Below, piece after piece: positions 7,561 to 16,022 of a DNA stretch of 24,446 nt. The translations under genes were made by a program, and so were the position numbers. The DNA is from an uncultured Solobacterium sp. (GTDB lineage: Bacteria; Bacillota_I; Bacilli_A; Erysipelotrichales; Erysipelotrichaceae): assembly GCA_938041275.1 (NCBI GenBank), contig CALISH010000112.1, positions 1 through 24,446 on the forward strand, in the 5' to 3' direction. Under the pieces are notes generated by a model. It was not told the origin of the DNA and searched no databases. It saw only the letters and a program-made list of their open reading frames with translations. How positions within the stretch are numbered: position 1 is the first letter of the stretch; each line of letters begins with the position of its first letter.

Positions 7561-8242
7561 GATCTTCTAATTCCTCTTTGGTAAGCGGTCTATATTCTCC
7601 TGGTTTTAAAGTTTCATCTAAAACAAGATTCTTCATACGAAGACGTTTCAAATATACAACTTTATCACCAACAGAATTGAATATGAATTTAATCTCATGA
7701 TACTTCCCTTCTCGAATAATCAGTGTACAAGAAGTATCAGAGATTTTTTTATATACTGCTGGTTTATAACTTACACCATTGTATGTAACACCAGATTCAA
7801 TCTTTGCGATATCCTCTTCTGTTAGTGGTAGTGTATGTTCTACATAATACTCTTTTTCAACATGTTTCTTTGGTGATAAGAGTTCATGTGCCAAAGGACC
7901 ATCGTTAGTAATCATAAGTAATCCTTCAGTATCTTTGTCTAAACGTCCACATGGAAACATGCCTTTATAGTCTTCCGCAATTAAATCTAAAACTGTAGGA
8001 CAGTTTTTACCTTCCGTAGCGCTGATATAACCAGCCGGTTTATTCAACATGTAATAAACATATTTTTCATAAACCACAGAAATATCATCCACAAAAATCT
8101 CTGCTGTATTTTCATCAACACGCATGTCAGATGACTTTGCGATTTCACCATTGACACGAACACGTTTCTCTTTGACAAGTTTTTTTACTTCGCTACGACT
8201 GCCAACACGTGCATTTGCTAGAATACGATCTAGGCGTAACAT
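7541..8242 (-). CDS. RsuA/RluB-family rRNA pseudouridine synthase
   Basis: A 233-residue enzyme that isomerises a uridine in ribosomal RNA. An N-terminal S4 RNA-binding domain (about 2-48, MLRLDRILANARVGSRSEV and VRVNGE) is followed by the catalytic domain with GRLDKDTEGL (99-108), where D102 is the nucleophile. Length is closest to the short RsuA/YtzG group acting on 16S rRNA; the target cannot be fixed from sequence. It is the last gene of the lipoprotein-murJ operon. Its ATG directly follows the murJ stop (TAAATG) and its GAGGTG ribosome site lies inside the murJ coding end, so translation is probably coupled. The tail-to-tail overlap with ispH is 20 bases. Confidence 0.93.
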   Translation of the reverse strand: MLRLDRILANARVGSRSEVKKLVKEKRVRVNGEIAKSSDMRVDENTAEIFVDDISVVYEKYVYYMLNKPAGYISATEGKNCPTVLDLIAEDYKGMFPCGRLDKDTEGLLMITNDGPLAHELLSPKKHVEKEYYVEHTLPLTEEDIAKIESGVTYNGVSYKPAVYKKISDTSCTLIIREGKYHEIKFIFNSVGDKVVYLKRLRMKNLVLDETLKPGEYRPLTKEELEDLRLIAR

Positions 8243-9886
8243 TTAGGCACCTCGACGTAGAATACGATTGAACATTCCACGTAAATCGCGATGGAAAATA
8301 GACTTAGGTAGACGGAATAATTCACTACTAGCAAAGTATACTCCCATTCCTAATGTTCCAATGATAGCTACGAATATAATCGCTAATAAACGAGAGTATT
8401 GTGTTGGATCAATGCCAATCCAACGTACAATAACATAGATACCATTCATCGCAAAACAACAAATAATAATCTTCACTAAACGAATGATCATATTCTTCAC
8501 ACGTACTGGATACGTCTTTTGAATCTTATAAATACTAAGCGCAATAAATGTAATTTCACAAAGAATACTGGAGATAATTGCGCCTGAATATCCAAATAAA
8601 TAACAACATGGATAGAATGTCACAACCTTTACCAAGAATCCAATTGAGAAGTAAATCAAAGTATGTCTTCTCATCTTTAAGGATAATAAGATAGATAGTA
8701 ATACAGGTGTTACTGTAGTACCAAACGCTAAGATACTAGACCAGAATAACGCTACCTGCCCATATTCTAATTCCTTAGCGCCATACATGATGTAATAGAT
8801 AGGACCTGATAAAGCAGCCATCGATACACAGACTGGAATTACAATATAGAATACTGTACCAAGACAGTCTTCTAGCGACTTACGTAGTCCTTTCCAATCC
8901 GCATGAACCAAAGAAACAGTGATAAATGGGACGGCACCAGCCGCAAAACCATTCCCAATTACCTGTGGAATCGATGTTAACTTATCACAGTTTGTCTGGA
9001 TAATACTCAATAACATCGTTGCTTGGCTATGTTGCATACCTAAGCCTTCCATCACAGACACAAAGAAGTTTGTATTCACAAGTACCTGTGAGTTTGCCAA
9101 GATAGAACTTAATAGGAATGGAATTACATACATCACAAACTCATGAATGAGTTCTTTAATTGCGACTGAGTTTGTAGATTGTAGTTTGGCTTTTTCCTGT
9201 ACATCCCTAAAGTGTTTACGGTCAAAATTCATAAACTGTAGTAAGGCTACCATCGCACCGACACCAGTACCACCAACCGCTGTATAGATATATACTATCT
9301 TTGGAAGATGAAGGATGTATACCACAAACCAACCTGCACCAAGTAAGAATCCAACACGTACAAATTGTTCAATTACCTGTGATAAGGAATACTGTTGCAT
9401 TTCCTTAGCACCTTGATAATATCCACGATAACTGTATAAGACGGATACTAAGAATAGCGCCATCGCAAGAATGACAAATGAGTTCTGCATCGCCGCAAGT
9501 TCATTGGCTGTATAGGACGTACCACCTAATGCGCGAGCCGCTAAAGGACCTGAAAAGCCAATGAATAACACAGCCATCACAAAACCAGAAAGCATTAATA
9601 AACTTGTCGCTAAGATACGTACTAACACAACCGTCTTATAGTCATTTTTAGAAAGATACTTTGCGACAAGAGCCGCTAAGGCAAACGGAATACCCGCACT
9701 ACAGATTTGTAATAGAATCGTATAATAGTCAAACGCTGCAGAATAATAAATCATATCCTGCTGACCAACAATTGCTTTAAATGGGACAATATAGAATAAA
9801 CCGATTAACTTTGTAATAAAGATACCAGCAGAAGTCGTTAAGGAACTGGCAATAAACGATTTTTTAATTGTATTTGTTTCTTTCAT
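8243..9886 (-). CDS. murJ: MOP-superfamily lipid II flippase, MurJ/YtgP-like
   Basis: A 547-residue polytopic membrane protein of the MVF/polysaccharide-exporter type with about 14 hydrophobic segments spread over the whole length. It opens with a conserved type of N-terminus (FIASSLTTSAGIFITKLIGL). Such proteins flip lipid-linked cell wall precursors across the membrane; YtgP is the Bacillus lipid II flippase. Size and the neighbouring RsuA-type gene point to YtgP/MurJ, although other members such as SpoVB or O-unit flippases look similar. GAGGAG lies eight bases before the ATG at 9886, and the gene starts 14 bases after the upstream lipoprotein gene, so they form one operon. The family is firm and the MurJ role likely. 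Confidence 0.85.
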   Translation of the reverse strand: MKETNTIKKSFIASSLTTSAGIFITKLIGLFYIVPFKAIVGQQDMIYYSAAFDYYTILLQICSAGIPFALAALVAKYLSKNDYKTVVLVRILATSLLMLSGFVMAVLFIGFSGPLAARALGGTSYTANELAAMQNSFVILAMALFLVSVLYSYRGYYQGAKEMQQYSLSQVIEQFVRVGFLLGAGWFVVYILHLPKIVYIYTAVGGTGVGAMVALLQFMNFDRKHFRDVQEKAKLQSTNSVAIKELIHEFVMYVIPFLLSSILANSQVLVNTNFFVSVMEGLGMQHSQATMLLSIIQTNCDKLTSIPQVIGNGFAAGAVPFITVSLVHADWKGLRKSLEDCLGTVFYIVIPVCVSMAALSGPIYYIMYGAKELEYGQVALFWSSILAFGTTVTPVLLSILLSLKMRRHTLIYFSIGFLVKVVTFYPCCYLFGYSGAIISSILCEITFIALSIYKIQKTYPVRVKNMIIRLVKIIICCFAMNGIYVIVRWIGIDPTQYSRLLAIIFVAIIGTLGMGVYFASSELFRLPKSIFHRDLRGMFNRILRRGA

Positions 9887-9900
9887 GTATCCAACTCCTC

Positions 9901-10404
9901 TTACTTCTCATATTTCAACTCTTTTTGTATGTATTGTTTGACAATTTGCTTATTGTCTTGATTACGCCATTCTACAACAAACTTCAAATCAACGTGATCT
10001 TTAGAACTTTCCCCACTAATAACAAGTCCTTTCATCAGACCCTTTGATTTATCCACTTGATTTGGCACAAGCGATACATCCGTATCGAAGATACCTAATG
10101 ATGGCATCATCTTGTCATTATCCGCAAACGCAATATCATTTTCCACCGCAAAAATACGGCAATGATACATCTCTGTCTTGGGATTATCTATAATCACATA
10201 ATAACGATAGGTACCATCAGATAACTGTGTCATCTCTGTACTAATCGAAAAATAATCACTAGATTCTAGATAGTTTTTTGTATTTAGAACTTCCGTATAA
10301 TAACTTTCATATAATTCCATAGCCGCATTTGTTTCTGTGTCTTTTTTAGCACAGCCAGATAACATGCAGATACAGATTGCAATGACCAATAAATATCTAT
10401 ACAT
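9901..10404 (-). CDS. Lipoprotein of unknown function, operon with murJ
   Basis: A 167-residue protein with signal peptide MYRYLLVIAICICMLSGC and lipobox MLSGC, so Cys18 is the lipidation site. The mature part has a soluble, partly beta-rich look (DGTYRYYVIIDNPKTEMY, HVDLKFVVEW). I do not recognise the family. It is the first gene of the operon with murJ and the pseudouridine synthase, 14 bases before murJ, with an extended -10 promoter and a GCGAGGT ribosome site. The pairing with a flippase hints at an envelope role but does not prove one. Confidence 0.85.
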   Translation of the reverse strand: MYRYLLVIAICICMLSGCAKKDTETNAAMELYESYYTEVLNTKNYLESSDYFSISTEMTQLSDGTYRYYVIIDNPKTEMYHCRIFAVENDIAFADNDKMMPSLGIFDTDVSLVPNQVDKSKGLMKGLVISGESSKDHVDLKFVVEWRNQDNKQIVKQYIQKELKYEK

Positions 10405-10422
10405 ACAAATACCTCGCCTGTA

Positions 10423-10431
10423 ATTATACCA
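10423..10431 (-). promoter_or_regulatory. Extended -10 promoter of the lipoprotein-murJ operon
   Basis: TGGTATAAT on the minus strand, with a perfect -10 hexamer and TGn, lies about 18 bases before the start codon and just after the tyrS terminator. No convincing -35 box. Confidence 0.6.
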
Positions 10432-10442
10432 TAGAACAGTTA

Positions 10443-10471
10443 TAAAAACGGATAGCCTTTTGACTATCCGT
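10443..10471 (-). terminator. Intrinsic terminator of tyrS
   Basis: An 8-bp stem (10464-10471 with 10448-10455, ACGGATAG/CTATCCGT) with an 8-base loop is followed by TTTTTAT on the minus strand, beginning five bases after the tyrS stop. Confidence 0.85.
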
Positions 10472-10476
10472 ATGCA

Positions 10477-11724
10477 CTAGAATGTTAATACAAAGTAATT
10501 CTTTTTACCTTTTTTAAGGATAGAGAATTCTTTGTTAATAGCTTCTGACTGATGTAATACAGCCTGAATATCTGTCACCTTATTACCATTTACTGATACA
10601 GAACCTTGTTCAATTAGCTTACGTGCTTCTGATTTAGACTTGCAAACTTCTGCAGTCACAAGCGCATTAATCAAAGTTACACCATCTTCTACAGCTGCCT
10701 TCTTGGCATCTGCTAGACCTTCCTTCATCTCCTCTGGAGATAAAGTCATAATATCACCCTTGAAGAATGTCTCAGTGATACGTAGTGCCTTCTCTAAACC
10801 ATCCTTACCATGAACTAGTTCTGTAAGTTCAGCAGCTAGTGCTTTCTGACCTTCACGCTTTTCAGGTGCACTCTTAAGAGATTCCTCGTAACCCATAATC
10901 TCTTCTGGTGTATGGAAGCTAAGTCTCTTAAGGTAGTCTACGATATCTGCATCTGGTGTATTCAACCAGAACTGGTAGAATTCATACGCATTTGTACGAG
11001 CTGGATCCAACCAGATGTTCTTACCTTCTGACTTACCAAACTTAGAACCATCACTCTTTGTAATTAATGGTGAAGTAATACCAAATACCTTCGCATTATC
11101 ACCCTCCATCTTACGAATAAGCTCCATACCAGAAGTTAAGTTACCCCATTGGTCAGAACCACCAATTTGAATCTGACAGTTGTACTTCTTAAATAAGTTA
11201 TACCAGTCGATAGACTGTAAGATCGTATAACTAAATTCTGTATAAGAAATGCCAGAATCTAATCTCTTCTTGATTGTATCCTTCTGTAACATGTAAGAGA
11301 TGTTAAATAACTTACCATAGTCACGTAAGAAGTCCAATAAATGCATCTCACCCAGCCAGTTATTATTGTTTTCCATAATAGCTGCGTTAGAGCCTTCAAA
11401 GGATAAAAACTTAGCAAGCTGTTTACGGATGCATTCAGCATTATGAAGTACTTCTTCATGTGTTAAAAGCTTTCTTTCCGTTGTAGGACGTGGGTCACCA
11501 ATCATACCTGTAAAGCCACCACATAATGCGATTGGTTGATGTCCTTGTAACTGGTAACGACGTAATAATAGGATTTGTTGTAAGTGTCCTACATGGAGAG
11601 AATCTGCTGTTGGATCAAATCCACAATAAATCGTTGTTGGATTCTTAAGCTGTTCACCTAGTCCTTCCTTGTCTGTGCAATCTTTGACTAAGCCACGCCA
11701 CTGTAATTCTTCAATAAAATTCAT
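10477..11724 (-). CDS. tyrS: Tyrosyl-tRNA synthetase
   Basis: A class I aminoacyl-tRNA synthetase of 415 residues that charges tRNA-Tyr. It shows the HIGH-type motif H44-V-G-H47, a KMSKS-type motif K228-F-G-K-S232 and the tyrosine-pocket segments YTILQSIDW and QIGGSDQWGN. The C-terminal S4 domain (about 350-412) contains KSKSEARKLIEQG and VSVNG. The KFGKS form is the one found in Gram-positive TyrS. The start at 11724 follows AAAGGA. It is controlled by a tyrosine T-box leader immediately upstream and is terminated right after the stop codon. Confidence 0.97.
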   Translation of the reverse strand: MNFIEELQWRGLVKDCTDKEGLGEQLKNPTTIYCGFDPTADSLHVGHLQQILLLRRYQLQGHQPIALCGGFTGMIGDPRPTTERKLLTHEEVLHNAECIRKQLAKFLSFEGSNAAIMENNNNWLGEMHLLDFLRDYGKLFNISYMLQKDTIKKRLDSGISYTEFSYTILQSIDWYNLFKKYNCQIQIGGSDQWGNLTSGMELIRKMEGDNAKVFGITSPLITKSDGSKFGKSEGKNIWLDPARTNAYEFYQFWLNTPDADIVDYLKRLSFHTPEEIMGYEESLKSAPEKREGQKALAAELTELVHGKDGLEKALRITETFFKGDIMTLSPEEMKEGLADAKKAAVEDGVTLINALVTAEVCKSKSEARKLIEQGSVSVNGNKVTDIQAVLHQSEAINKEFSILKKGKKNYFVLTF

Positions 11725-11750
11725 ATACTAATCCTTTCTTGGCGCCATAA

Positions 11751-11957
11751 TAAAAGACGCCCATATTTCTAAGGACGCCTCAGCGCGGTACCACCTTAGT
11801 TTACGAATCATCGTACACTCATTTCTCTTTAACGCAGAGTAACGGTTTACCTTTTGAGATAAACAGCTCCTAGATGTATTCATCACCAATGCAAAATTCC
11901 TTTCACCAACCGGAATCTCTCTACACATGCATACATGTGACTACTCATTCTATTCAA
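11751..11957 (-). promoter_or_regulatory. T-box riboswitch leader, tyrosine specifier
   Basis: The T-box core AAGGTGGTACCGCG lies on the minus strand at 11784-11797. The antiterminator forms from CTAAGG, the bulge TGGTACC and GCG, pairing with CGT-CCTTAG. The competing terminator pairs AGGCGTCC (11773-11780) with GGGCGTCT (11755-11762, two G-U pairs), followed by TTTATT. The upstream half has stem I features: GAGTAG near the 5' end, AGAGAG, a GGTTGGTGAAA distal loop, and the specifier region GAATACATC with the tyrosine codon TAC at 11876-11878. Uncharged tRNA-Tyr would thus favour tyrS transcription. The leader begins within about ten bases of the ccpA stop codon; no clear promoter is seen in that gap. 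Confidence 0.93.
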
Positions 11958-11962
11958 CGCTT

Positions 11963-12967
11963 TTAGTTCTTTGTTGTCTGTCTTGGAGTAAACAGATAAC
12001 TTAATTCAATGCTTTCGCCCTTTTCTTCGTGATTTTCTTCTTCGTTCTGTAATAACTTTGTCATGACACGCATAGAAACAGCGCCTAAGTCATAGGAAGG
12101 AATGGAGAAACTAGAAATCTGTGGACGTACCATGGAATTATACTTCGTATCAAGCACACATACAACTTCCATTTCGTCCGGAATAGAAATATTATTTTCT
12201 CTACTTGCGTTTAACAATGCGAAGCATTGGGAATCTCTATTTGCAATAACAACATCATAACGATGGTCTTTCATCCACTTCGATAAGAATGCATAAGATG
12301 TACGTGCATCAGAAGGAATAGAGATTGCTCCAGTAAACTTCTTACCACGAGCTTCATATGCTTTCTTTGCACCAGCAACCATCTTTTCATACTGCTGTGG
12401 ATTCTTACGGTCTTCTAAAATACCAATGTTATCTTTACCTTCTTCTAAAAACTTTGAAACAAGTTCAAAGACAGCCTTCTTGATATCGACATAAACACTA
12501 CTAATACCCTTACCATTAATCTTGTTACCAATGACAACGATTGGGATATTGTACTTGCTTAGCGCATCCATATCACCAGCAACCAGCTTATCGTTGAAGA
12601 TAACAACACCATCCACATGTGACTTGATAATATCCTCAATCACAGTATTGATATCTGTAATACCAGCTGTGATTGTATGTAACATGATATTGTAGTTATA
12701 AATCTTAGCTACATCAATCAAACCATTAATCACTTGACCAGTATAAGTAAAACTAGCTTCAGGAACTACCAAACCGATAGAAGTAGACTTCTGTAACGCA
12801 AGACCCTGTGCAATCGCATTTGGTTTATAACCTAACTTTTCAACAGCAGCTTCAACACGTTCCTTTGTAGGTGCTTTTACAACGTTTGAACCGTTGATTA
12901 CACGGGAAACGGTAGCCAGCGAAACGCCAGCTTCTTTAGCGACATCGTAGATTGTTACTCGTTTCAT
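11963..12967 (-). CDS. ccpA: LacI-family transcription regulator, probable CcpA
   Basis: A 334-residue LacI/GalR regulator. The N-terminal helix-turn-helix runs MKRVTIYDVAKEAGVSLATVSRVING; the hinge helix region (KLGYKPNAIAQGLA) and a periplasmic-binding-like core with GLVVPE and NYNIMLH follow. The start at 12967, rather than an in-frame ATG at 12988, is chosen because AGGAGG sits six bases before it. CcpA is the carbon catabolite regulator that binds cre sites with HPr-Ser-P. The assignment rests on N-terminal similarity and on the ytxG-ytxH-ccpA gene order I recall from Bacillus. Another LacI regulator cannot be excluded because the core is diverged. It is the last gene of that operon, directly before the tyrS leader. 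Confidence 0.75.
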   Translation of the reverse strand: MKRVTIYDVAKEAGVSLATVSRVINGSNVVKAPTKERVEAAVEKLGYKPNAIAQGLALQKSTSIGLVVPEASFTYTGQVINGLIDVAKIYNYNIMLHTITAGITDINTVIEDIIKSHVDGVVIFNDKLVAGDMDALSKYNIPIVVIGNKINGKGISSVYVDIKKAVFELVSKFLEEGKDNIGILEDRKNPQQYEKMVAGAKKAYEARGKKFTGAISIPSDARTSYAFLSKWMKDHRYDVVIANRDSQCFALLNASRENNISIPDEMEVVCVLDTKYNSMVRPQISSFSIPSYDLGAVSMRVMTKLLQNEEENHEEKGESIELSYLFTPRQTTKN

Positions 12968-12977
12968 CGTATACCTC

Positions 12978-13664
12978 CTACTTCTCATCCTTTGAATGAA
13001 TCATCTTTCGTACTGTTTCAATACTCTTATCTACAGCTTGTTTTGTAGTATCCTTCACTTTTTGTATCGTATCCTGCACATCTGGACGATTTACAAAATC
13101 ATTTACCTTTGTAATTGTCTTTTGTGTTGTATCCTTGATAACATTTGTGATTTCTTTTGTCTTAGGTACGATATAATCTTTGGCTTGTTGATAAGCATCG
13201 CTTGCTTTATCAGATACTTCCTTCACTTTAGGATCTTGCTTAATCTCATCAAGTTTAATCATCGCTGTATCATAAGCCTTAGTTGCATTCTTTTTAATAT
13301 AATCTAATGTTTTACGAATATCTTCGTTTTCATTGAGTTTTTCAGCCTTTTCCTTTACAACAGACGCTGCCTTCTTTGTCTTATCGACAACTTCCTCTTT
13401 AACCGTATTAAAAGTCTTCACAGTGGTATCCTTCATCTGTTGTAATGTTTCCGCATGCGGCGCAATAAAATCAGGAATCTTAAACTGTTCATCTTCTTTT
13501 TCAGAAGTTTCTTCAGTTGTAGTCTTTCCTTCTTCTTCCGTACTTAGTTCTTGAATTTTACGTTTAAGATCCTCAACTGTCTTTTGAATTGATTCAATAG
13601 GCTCAGTACTGTCATCAAACTCGTTGAATGTGGATTTTTCATCTTTCTTTAATTCATCAGCCAT
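12978..13664 (-). CDS. YtxH-like charged helical protein
   Basis: A 228-residue, highly charged Lys/Asp/Glu/Thr-rich protein with no transmembrane helix or signal peptide. The start at 13664 (MADELKKDEK) is preferred over one at 13709 because AAAGGAG lies seven bases upstream; with this start the gene overlaps the previous one by eight bases. From about residue 75 it is almost all predicted amphipathic helix. Three related segments begin at about residues 112, 142 and 192, each with an acidic or proline turn (NEDI, QDPKV, RPDV) followed by a Lys-rich helix. This resembles LEA/apolipophorin-type repeats. By position and composition it corresponds to YtxH of Bacillus, linked there to general stress; function is otherwise unknown. 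Confidence 0.75.
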   Translation of the reverse strand: MADELKKDEKSTFNEFDDSTEPIESIQKTVEDLKRKIQELSTEEEGKTTTEETSEKEDEQFKIPDFIAPHAETLQQMKDTTVKTFNTVKEEVVDKTKKAASVVKEKAEKLNENEDIRKTLDYIKKNATKAYDTAMIKLDEIKQDPKVKEVSDKASDAYQQAKDYIVPKTKEITNVIKDTTQKTITKVNDFVNRPDVQDTIQKVKDTTKQAVDKSIETVRKMIHSKDEK

Positions 13665-14046
13665 TTGTAGTCTCCTTTTCAACTTCCTGAACTTGTACAG
13701 GAAGATCATCCTCTGGATTTACACCAGTTTTAATTGTTTCTTTTAAAGAATCTAACTTATCATTTGCAAAATCTGTCATCTTGCCAATCGCAGCAGATGT
13801 CTTGTCATGAACCTTATCAAAGGTTTTGCTGTATTTAGCAACAGTATCTAGCGGTGCTTGAACCTTCTCGATACTCTTATCTACTAAACGTAGCGTAGGA
13901 TCTAAACCTTCGATTGTTTTCCTTAAAACATCGACTGTCTGCCACACCTTTCGTAATAAGATACACAAAAAGACCAAGACAACCGCTCCTATGATTGGTA
14001 ATAGTTGTGTACATACGATTTGTAAATCCTGTATCAATTGATCCAT
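13657..14046 (-). CDS. DUF948-family membrane-anchored protein, YtxG-like
   Basis: A 129-residue protein with one transmembrane helix (about residues 14-33, LLPIIGAVVLVFLCILL) followed by a long amphipathic helical region and a short acidic tail. This is the layout of DUF948 (YtxG) proteins, whose role is unclear; some are general stress proteins in Bacillus. GAGGT precedes the ATG at 14046. It is the first gene of the ytxG-ytxH-ccpA operon, under the promoter at 14067-14095, and its TGA overlaps the start of the next gene (ATGGCTGA). Confidence 0.8.
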   Translation of the reverse strand: MDQLIQDLQIVCTQLLPIIGAVVLVFLCILLRKVWQTVDVLRKTIEGLDPTLRLVDKSIEKVQAPLDTVAKYSKTFDKVHDKTSAAIGKMTDFANDKLDSLKETIKTGVNPEDDLPVQVQEVEKETTNG

Positions 14047-14066
14047 ATTGATTACCTCTTTTTAAC

Positions 14067-14095
14067 ATTATAGTCATTTATGAAAAAGTTTTCAA
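14067..14095 (-). promoter_or_regulatory. Promoter of the ytxG-ytxH-ccpA operon
   Basis: On the minus strand TTGAAA (14090-14095), a 17-base spacer and a perfect TATAAT (14067-14072), about 21 bases before the ytxG start. Confidence 0.85.
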
Positions 14096-14595
14096 TCATA
14101 GAATTTGCTTTTTCAAATAATCATCACAATTACTAAATTCCCATTTTTATAACATTATTCAATATTTTTGGTGTAATTATCTACTTATAATTCGATTGTT
14201 AGTTTCAACATGAACATCAGATTAAATATTATAAATATGAAACAATTTCAAAAATAAGTGGTTACGCTTACGATTCTATATAAATCATTTTTTAATCAAT
14301 CAAATATTCAATATCGATTTCTAATAAATCTACCTAATTCCAATCGATAAATAATTGAAAATGAGTCTTGAAAATAATTGAATACATTACAAAGCTCATA
14401 TTAATAGGATTATTTCTTATCTTTATTTACAACATTTTGATACCATCGATTTTACTCTAAACAGCATCCTTTTCGTTATTAGCGTATACATTACCCTTTT
14501 CAGTTACGGCATCATAGTACATGTGATGAATTTCATATGATTATAGACATCTTAAATTCATTTAACAATAAGCACATATCGTGTATGTGTTAATG
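14096..14595 (+). other. Gene-free AT-rich spacer
   Basis: About 500 bases between the ytxG promoter and the murC terminator with no credible ORF: open frames are very short and lack ribosome sites. The sequence is strongly AT-rich. I see a direct repeat AAATAATTGAA (14349-14359 and 14372-14382) and a small inverted repeat CACATA/TATGTG around 14574-14588. I recognise no tRNA, riboswitch or known small RNA. Confidence 0.6.
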
Positions 14596-14626
14596 TAAAA
14601 ACCGACTGGAATTACACCAATCGGCT
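14596..14626 (-). terminator. Intrinsic terminator of murC
   Basis: On the minus strand CCGATTGG pairs with CCAGTCGG (14617-14624 with 14602-14609, one G-U), with a 7-base loop and a following TTTTT tract, six bases after the murC stop. Confidence 0.82.
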
Positions 14627-14631
14627 AATCA

Positions 14632-16011
14632 CTATTGTACAAGTTTTGGTCCAATATCAGTTACGTTTCCAGCACCCATGGTAATACATAGGTCGCCTTC
14701 TTCAAGATGACTACGTAGATAGTCTTCAATCTCTTCAAAAGTTGGTAAGTAGAAGGAAGTTACTTTACTTTGATCCATTAACTTCGAGATATCTTCTGCA
14801 CTAACACCTGTTGTATTCACTTCACGGGCTGCGTAAATCTCTGCAAGTATAACGACATCCGCATTCTCTAAAGCCTTTGCAAATTCTGGTAATAATGCAA
14901 TTGTACGTGAATACGTATGTGGTTGGAATACAACATATAACTTTTTGTGTGGGTAGTGCTTTGCGGCATTGAGTGTTGCTTCAATTTCCTGTGGATGATG
15001 TGCATAGTCATCGATGACCGTTGCACCATTACACTTACCTTTATATTGGAAACGACGGTCAACACCACTATAACTTACCAGCCCTTGTTTAATTGCAGCA
15101 AAATCAATACCGATACTATATGCAGTCGCAATCGCAGCCAACGCATTATCTACATTATGCTTGCCTGGAACAAGTAGTTGTACATTACCCAATTTTTCAT
15201 CCTTGTAATATACCTCAAAGCCAGGGTTTCCTAATGCATCGTATACAATATTTCTTGCATGCATATCGCCATCTTCGCCAAAAGTAATGACTGTCCCTTT
15301 AAAATCACCAATAATGTATTTTTTATCATGAATACTATGATTGATAACGAGTGTTCCACCCTCTTTTATGCCAGATGCAAATTTTCTAAACGATAAACGA
15401 ATATCATCTATATCTTTAAAGAAATCTAAATGGTCTGCTTCAACATTTAAGATGATTCCAACAAGTGGTTTTAACTCTAAGAAACTATTTGTGTATTCAC
15501 AAGCTTCTGTTAGGAATGTTTGTCCTCTTCCAACACGAATATTACCACCAATATGTGCAAGCATACCACCCAAGCTAATTGTTGGATCTGTATTAGCTGC
15601 CATCAAGATATAACTCAACATCGATGTTGTAGTTGTCTTACCATGCGTACCACTGACAGCGATACTACTCTTGTAGTTTTCCATCAACTCGCCAAGTAGT
15701 TCCGCACGTGTCATCATAGGAATCTTTTTTTCTACACTTGCCACATACTCAGGATTATCTGGATGTATCGCAGCTGTGTATACAACTACATCAATATCAT
15801 CTGTAATATTCTCAGACTTTTGACCTCCGTAGAATACTTTCGCACCATGTTGTTCTAACATCTTTGTAAGTTCTGTTTCATGGTTATCAGATCCACTCAC
15901 ATGAAAGCCACGATCTGCCAACACTTTTGCAAGACCACTCATACTGATACCACCAATACCTATAAAGAAGATATGTACCGGCTTATTAAAATCTAATGTA
16001 TATCTTTCCAT
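14632..16011 (-). CDS. murC: UDP-N-acetylmuramate-L-alanine ligase
   Basis: A 459-residue Mur ligase that adds the first amino acid, L-alanine, to UDP-MurNAc in peptidoglycan synthesis. The N-terminal nucleotide-binding domain has IGIGGISMSGLA (17-28). The central ATPase domain has the P-loop GTHGKTTTT (121-129) and NVEADHLDFF. The C-terminal domain has DDYAHHPQEI, AFQPHTYSRT-type sequence (VFQPHTYSRT here) and a terminal ITMGAGN. The start at 16011 (MERYTLDF) is chosen over 16062 because GGAGGTG lies just before it. That ribosome site abuts the T-run of a large hairpin ending the upstream gene, so murC expression likely passes through that hairpin. Confidence 0.97.
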   Translation of the reverse strand: MERYTLDFNKPVHIFFIGIGGISMSGLAKVLADRGFHVSGSDNHETELTKMLEQHGAKVFYGGQKSENITDDIDVVVYTAAIHPDNPEYVASVEKKIPMMTRAELLGELMENYKSSIAVSGTHGKTTTTSMLSYILMAANTDPTISLGGMLAHIGGNIRVGRGQTFLTEACEYTNSFLELKPLVGIILNVEADHLDFFKDIDDIRLSFRKFASGIKEGGTLVINHSIHDKKYIIGDFKGTVITFGEDGDMHARNIVYDALGNPGFEVYYKDEKLGNVQLLVPGKHNVDNALAAIATAYSIGIDFAAIKQGLVSYSGVDRRFQYKGKCNGATVIDDYAHHPQEIEATLNAAKHYPHKKLYVVFQPHTYSRTIALLPEFAKALENADVVILAEIYAAREVNTTGVSAEDISKLMDQSKVTSFYLPTFEEIEDYLRSHLEEGDLCITMGAGNVTDIGPKLVQ

Positions 16012-16022
16012 AAGACACCTCC

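Noticed and set aside
12996..13554. Two plus-strand open frames opposite the YtxH-like gene
   Set aside because: They mirror the Lys/Thr-rich coding strand; no ribosome sites and Phe/Ile/Ser-rich nonsense composition.
13664..13709. Upstream start of the YtxH-like gene (MIFLYKFRK...)
   Set aside because: The internal ATG at 13664 has AAAGGAG at good spacing, and the longer form would overlap the upstream gene by more than 50 bases.
14259..14272. cre-like sequence (CcpA operator) in the long spacer
   Set aside because: At least three mismatches to the cre consensus and about 200 bases from the promoter; expected by chance in AT-rich DNA. Mentioned only as a hint.
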